Below are positions 6,999 to 8,509 of a stretch of 8,509 nucleotides of DNA, in pieces. The notes under the pieces are model-generated. The model made no database searches, had not been told where the DNA came from, and saw only the letters and a list, made by a program, of their open reading frames with translations. How positions within the stretch are numbered: position 1 is the stretch's first letter; each line of letters opens with the position of its first letter. Source of the stretch: GCA-020352575 sp041635475 (GTDB lineage: Bacteria > Actinomycetota > Acidimicrobiia > Spongiisociales > JAENVV01); assembly GCA_041635475.1 (NCBI GenBank), contig JBFKVA010000092.1:1-8509 (forward strand), read 5' to 3'. The translations under genes and the position numbers were made by a program.

Positions 6999-8030
6999 CT
7001 ACGAGCCGAACGCCCACTCGATGACTCGGGTCTGCAGGCGTCCGATCTCGTGGCCAGTGGGGGACATCACGACGATCGTGGTCCCGGTCGTCGACTCGTA
7101 AAGGACGATGGACTTGTACCCGACCACCCCACCGCCGTTGCCGTAGATCTCGACGCCCTCCACAGGAGGCTCCAGGAGGCGGGACATCCCGAGGCCGTAG
7201 CCGAACTCGTTCGTCTCCAGCATGGCAGCCAGACTCGAAGCCGAGACCAGCTGCCCGCCGAACACGGCGCGGAAGAACGTGTCGAGATCCTGGGCGTTCG
7301 AGATCATCCCGCCATCGGTGGCGTTCGCCCACACCGGGGTGCCACAGGTGATCGGTCCCGGTCCGCTGTCGTAGAAGTCGGCCACGGCCGGAACGGGTGG
7401 TGGTCCGTCCTCGGATCCCTCGAGGTACGTGGCGCCGAGGCCGAGGGGGCCGATGACTCTCTCTCGGATGGCACTCGCCGGGGGCAGGCCGGTGAGGGCC
7501 TCGATCAGCTGGCCGAGAACGAGGTAGTTGGTGTTTGAGTACTGCCACTCCGCGCCCGGGGCGAACGCCGGCCGCTCCCCGGCGACCAGGGCGAAGGGGT
7601 CGATGGCGTTCTCCGGGCACGATCGAGCGACCTCGTTGTAGCGGGGGGTGTAGTCCGGGACCCCGGAGGTGTGCTGGAGGAGGTGGCGAACCGTGGCCCC
7701 CGTCGGCACGAGGGGGTTGTCGAGGTACTGCCCGATGTCGTCATCCAGGTCGATGCGACCCTCGTCGACCAGTTGCAGCACGACTATGGCCGTGAACGTC
7801 TTCGTGATGCTCCCGATGCGCCACGTGGCGTCCGGGTCGAGGGGAAGGCCGGATGCGTCGAGGCCTGCCGTTGCCACCGTTCGACCACCCTTGGGGTCGG
7901 TGATGACGATCAGTACGCCACCGTCGGCGCGCTCGGCTGCACCGGCGACAGCCACCTCCTGCAGCGCCGGTGGGGCACAACTGGCCAACCCCAGTGCCAT
8001 CGCCACGGCAAGAAGCCCAGCTCGCTTCAC
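6999..8030 (-). CDS. Lipoprotein serine hydrolase, beta-lactamase / DD-peptidase-like (class C fold family)
   Basis: Predicted lipid-anchored extracytoplasmic serine hydrolase of 343 residues, in the family that includes class C beta-lactamases, R61-type D,D-peptidases and related esterases. The frame is open to 8114, but the GTG at 8030 is chosen because it gives a clean lipoprotein signal: KR, a hydrophobic run, then lipobox LASC with Cys18 as the lipidated residue. The nucleophile motif is SITK (S74, K77), HTSG is at 120-123 and the second catalytic motif is YSN (164-166). The third motif, where HxG is common, reads YGNGGGVVGYKS, with Asn298 in the usual His place. Cys138 and Cys229 in the mature part could form a disulphide. 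No Shine-Dalgarno sequence precedes the GTG. The true substrate (peptidoglycan, ester or beta-lactam) cannot be told; family membership is secure. Confidence 0.9.
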   Translation of the reverse strand: MKRAGLLAVAMALGLASCAPPALQEVAVAGAAERADGGVLIVITDPKGGRTVATAGLDASGLPLDPDATWRIGSITKTFTAIVVLQLVDEGRIDLDDDIGQYLDNPLVPTGATVRHLLQHTSGVPDYTPRYNEVARSCPENAIDPFALVAGERPAFAPGAEWQYSNTNYLVLGQLIEALTGLPPASAIRERVIGPLGLGATYLEGSEDGPPPVPAVADFYDSGPGPITCGTPVWANATDGGMISNAQDLDTFFRAVFGGQLVSASSLAAMLETNEFGYGLGMSRLLEPPVEGVEIYGNGGGVVGYKSIVLYESTTGTTIVVMSPTGHEIGRLQTRVIEWAFGS

Positions 8031-8031
8031 G

Positions 8032-8049
8032 CCGGGACGATAGTCCCGG
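8032..8049 (-). promoter_or_regulatory. Inverted repeat over a possible -10 element at the hydrolase start
   Basis: Perfect 7-base arms CCGGGAC and GTCCCGG flank a four-base centre. On the minus strand the centre contributes to TATCGT (8042-8037), which fits TAnnnT and lies six bases before the hydrolase GTG. With no Shine-Dalgarno sequence present, this arrangement suits a leaderless transcript starting at or near the GTG, with the repeat as a possible operator. As RNA the repeat could instead form a hairpin that blocks translation. No clear -35 was found. Confidence 0.35.
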
Positions 8050-8135
8050 GCATCACGCCGAGAGGGACCTGTCCCGCGCCGAGGCGGTAGGACGAGGACT
8101 CCTCCCGGTGCCACGCGCGCAATCGAACCGGCCTC

Positions 8136-8141
8136 TATTCT
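8136..8141 (+). promoter_or_regulatory. Possible -10 element for the small UVR-like gene
   Basis: TATTCT stands out as an AT-rich hexamer in GC-rich surroundings, 29 bases ahead of the ATG at 8171. It would give a short leader that includes the AAAGGGA ribosome site (8157-8163). The -35 region is not recognisable. Confidence 0.3.
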
Positions 8142-8170
8142 CTCGGCATCCCAGGGAAAGGGACACAGGG

Positions 8171-8368
8171 ATGGAGGACGATCCGCGCCGGCTGCTGGCC
8201 GAGATCGAGGCGGCGCTGGCCGATGCCGTCGCCGAGGAGGACTTCGCGACGATCGGGCGACTCGCCCGGGAGCGCGACGCGCTGCGTGCCGAACTGGCCC
8301 GGGATGACCCGGACGAGACCCGACTCGAGGACCTCGCGGAACAGCTGCGGCGCCTGAGGGACGAGTAG
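8171..8368 (+). CDS. Small helical protein with a UVR (UvrB/UvrC)-like motif
   Basis: Sixty-five-residue, highly charged protein with no Cys, Trp or Tyr. Residues 9-41, with LAEIEAALADAVAEEDF then RLARERDALRAEL, match the spacing of the UVR motif (helix, acidic E-x-D-F turn, helix with RxxRDxL), which in UvrB/UvrC forms a helical hairpin used for protein-protein contact. A second short helix (50-64) follows an ARDDPDET break. The ATG at 8171 is chosen over upstream in-frame codons because coding character starts there and AAAGGGA lies seven bases ahead. It is divergent from the hydrolase gene and 37 bases before the next gene. It may be a stand-alone adaptor or simply a coiled coil; the function is unknown. 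Reality as a gene is fairly likely, the family call less so. Confidence 0.65.
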   Translation: MEDDPRRLLAEIEAALADAVAEEDFATIGRLARERDALRAELARDDPDETRLEDLAEQLRRLRDE

Positions 8369-8391
8369 CCGATCTGGACCGCGCGGCCCCC

Positions 8392-8397
8392 TACACT
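8392..8397 (+). promoter_or_regulatory. Possible -10 element directly before a GTG start
   Basis: TACACT fits TAnnnT and ends eight bases before the GTG at 8406. There is no Shine-Dalgarno sequence between them, so the transcript may start at the GTG itself (leaderless). The -35 region overlaps the end of the preceding gene and is not recognisable. Confidence 0.35.
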
Positions 8398-8405
8398 CGT
8401 CCGCT

Positions 8406-8509
8406 GTGACCCACCGACCAGCCGACGCCCCCCATCGCCCCGGGTTCGCCGTCTTCGTCACGGCCCTCGTCGGCGTCCTCCTCATTGGCGTCGTGTGGAC
8501 CCTGGCCAC
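8406..8509 (+). CDS. N-terminus of a membrane-anchored protein, 3' partial
   Basis: From the GTG at 8406 the frame stays open to the right edge (34 full codons). The first 12 residues are polar (THRPADAPHRP), followed by a hydrophobic stretch GFAVFVTALVGVLLIGVVWT from residue 13, consistent with one transmembrane helix or an uncleaved signal anchor. Third codon positions are nearly all G or C, as in the other genes here. No ribosome site precedes the GTG. Too little is visible to name a family. Confidence 0.55.
   Translation, partial: MTHRPADAPHRPGFAVFVTALVGVLLIGVVWTLA

Noticed and set aside
6996..7008. Small hairpin CGGCT/AGCCG at the hydrolase stop codon as a terminator
   Set aside because: It has only five pairs with a three-base loop, no T-run follows, and it includes the stop codon; too weak to call.
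8031..8114. N-terminal extension of the hydrolase to the GTG at 8114
   Set aside because: It would bury the lipoprotein signal (KR, hydrophobic run, LASC) 28 residues inside the protein and adds an Arg/Pro/Gly-rich stretch without coding character.
1..8509. Mobile element, CRISPR array, tRNA or rRNA
   Set aside because: No transposase-like protein, terminal inverted repeats, spaced direct repeats, or tRNA/rRNA signatures were seen on either strand.

Overview
The window is high-G+C DNA with dense coding. It uses ATG, GTG and TTG starts and has several genes with no clear Shine-Dalgarno sequence. Together with the family makeup, this suggests a high-G+C Gram-positive bacterium, probably Actinomycetota and possibly a lineage outside the classic streptomycete/mycobacterial groups. 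That placement is inference from composition and protein style, not from a marker gene.

Positions 1-5920 hold a five-gene heme-biosynthesis operon on the + strand: hemB (5' end outside the window), hemL, hemE, hemN and a HemY-type FAD oxidase. In pathway terms HemL makes 5-aminolevulinate, HemB condenses two of these to porphobilinogen, HemE converts uroporphyrinogen III to coproporphyrinogen III, HemN converts that to protoporphyrinogen IX, and the oxidase makes protoporphyrin IX. All four gene junctions are 4-base stop/start overlaps (ATGA, GTGA, ATGA, GTGA). The middle steps (hemC, hemD) and ferrochelatase are not in the window. The hemN product is a genuine HemN with the four-cysteine CxxxCxxCxC motif, not the look-alike HemW. 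Its pairing with the oxidase points to the protoporphyrin-dependent branch.

Positions 5921-6236 are a non-coding gap between the operon and convergent minus-strand genes. It contains a strong GC-rich hairpin (candidate terminator), a cluster of short perfect palindromes, and a possible frameshifted remnant of a small membrane protein.

Positions 6237-8030 carry two minus-strand genes: a class I SAM-dependent methyltransferase with a TTG start, and upstream of it a lipoprotein of the serine beta-lactamase / DD-peptidase-like family. The latter's promoter region has an inverted repeat centred on a possible -10 element just before a GTG start.

Positions 8171-8368 (+) encode a 65-residue helical protein resembling the UvrB/UvrC (UVR) motif. 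At the right edge a GTG-started membrane protein, possibly made from a leaderless transcript, runs out of the window. I see no mobile element, CRISPR array, tRNA or rRNA. Most of the window is housekeeping sequence; the points worth a second look are mainly in the gap and in the last 500 bases.
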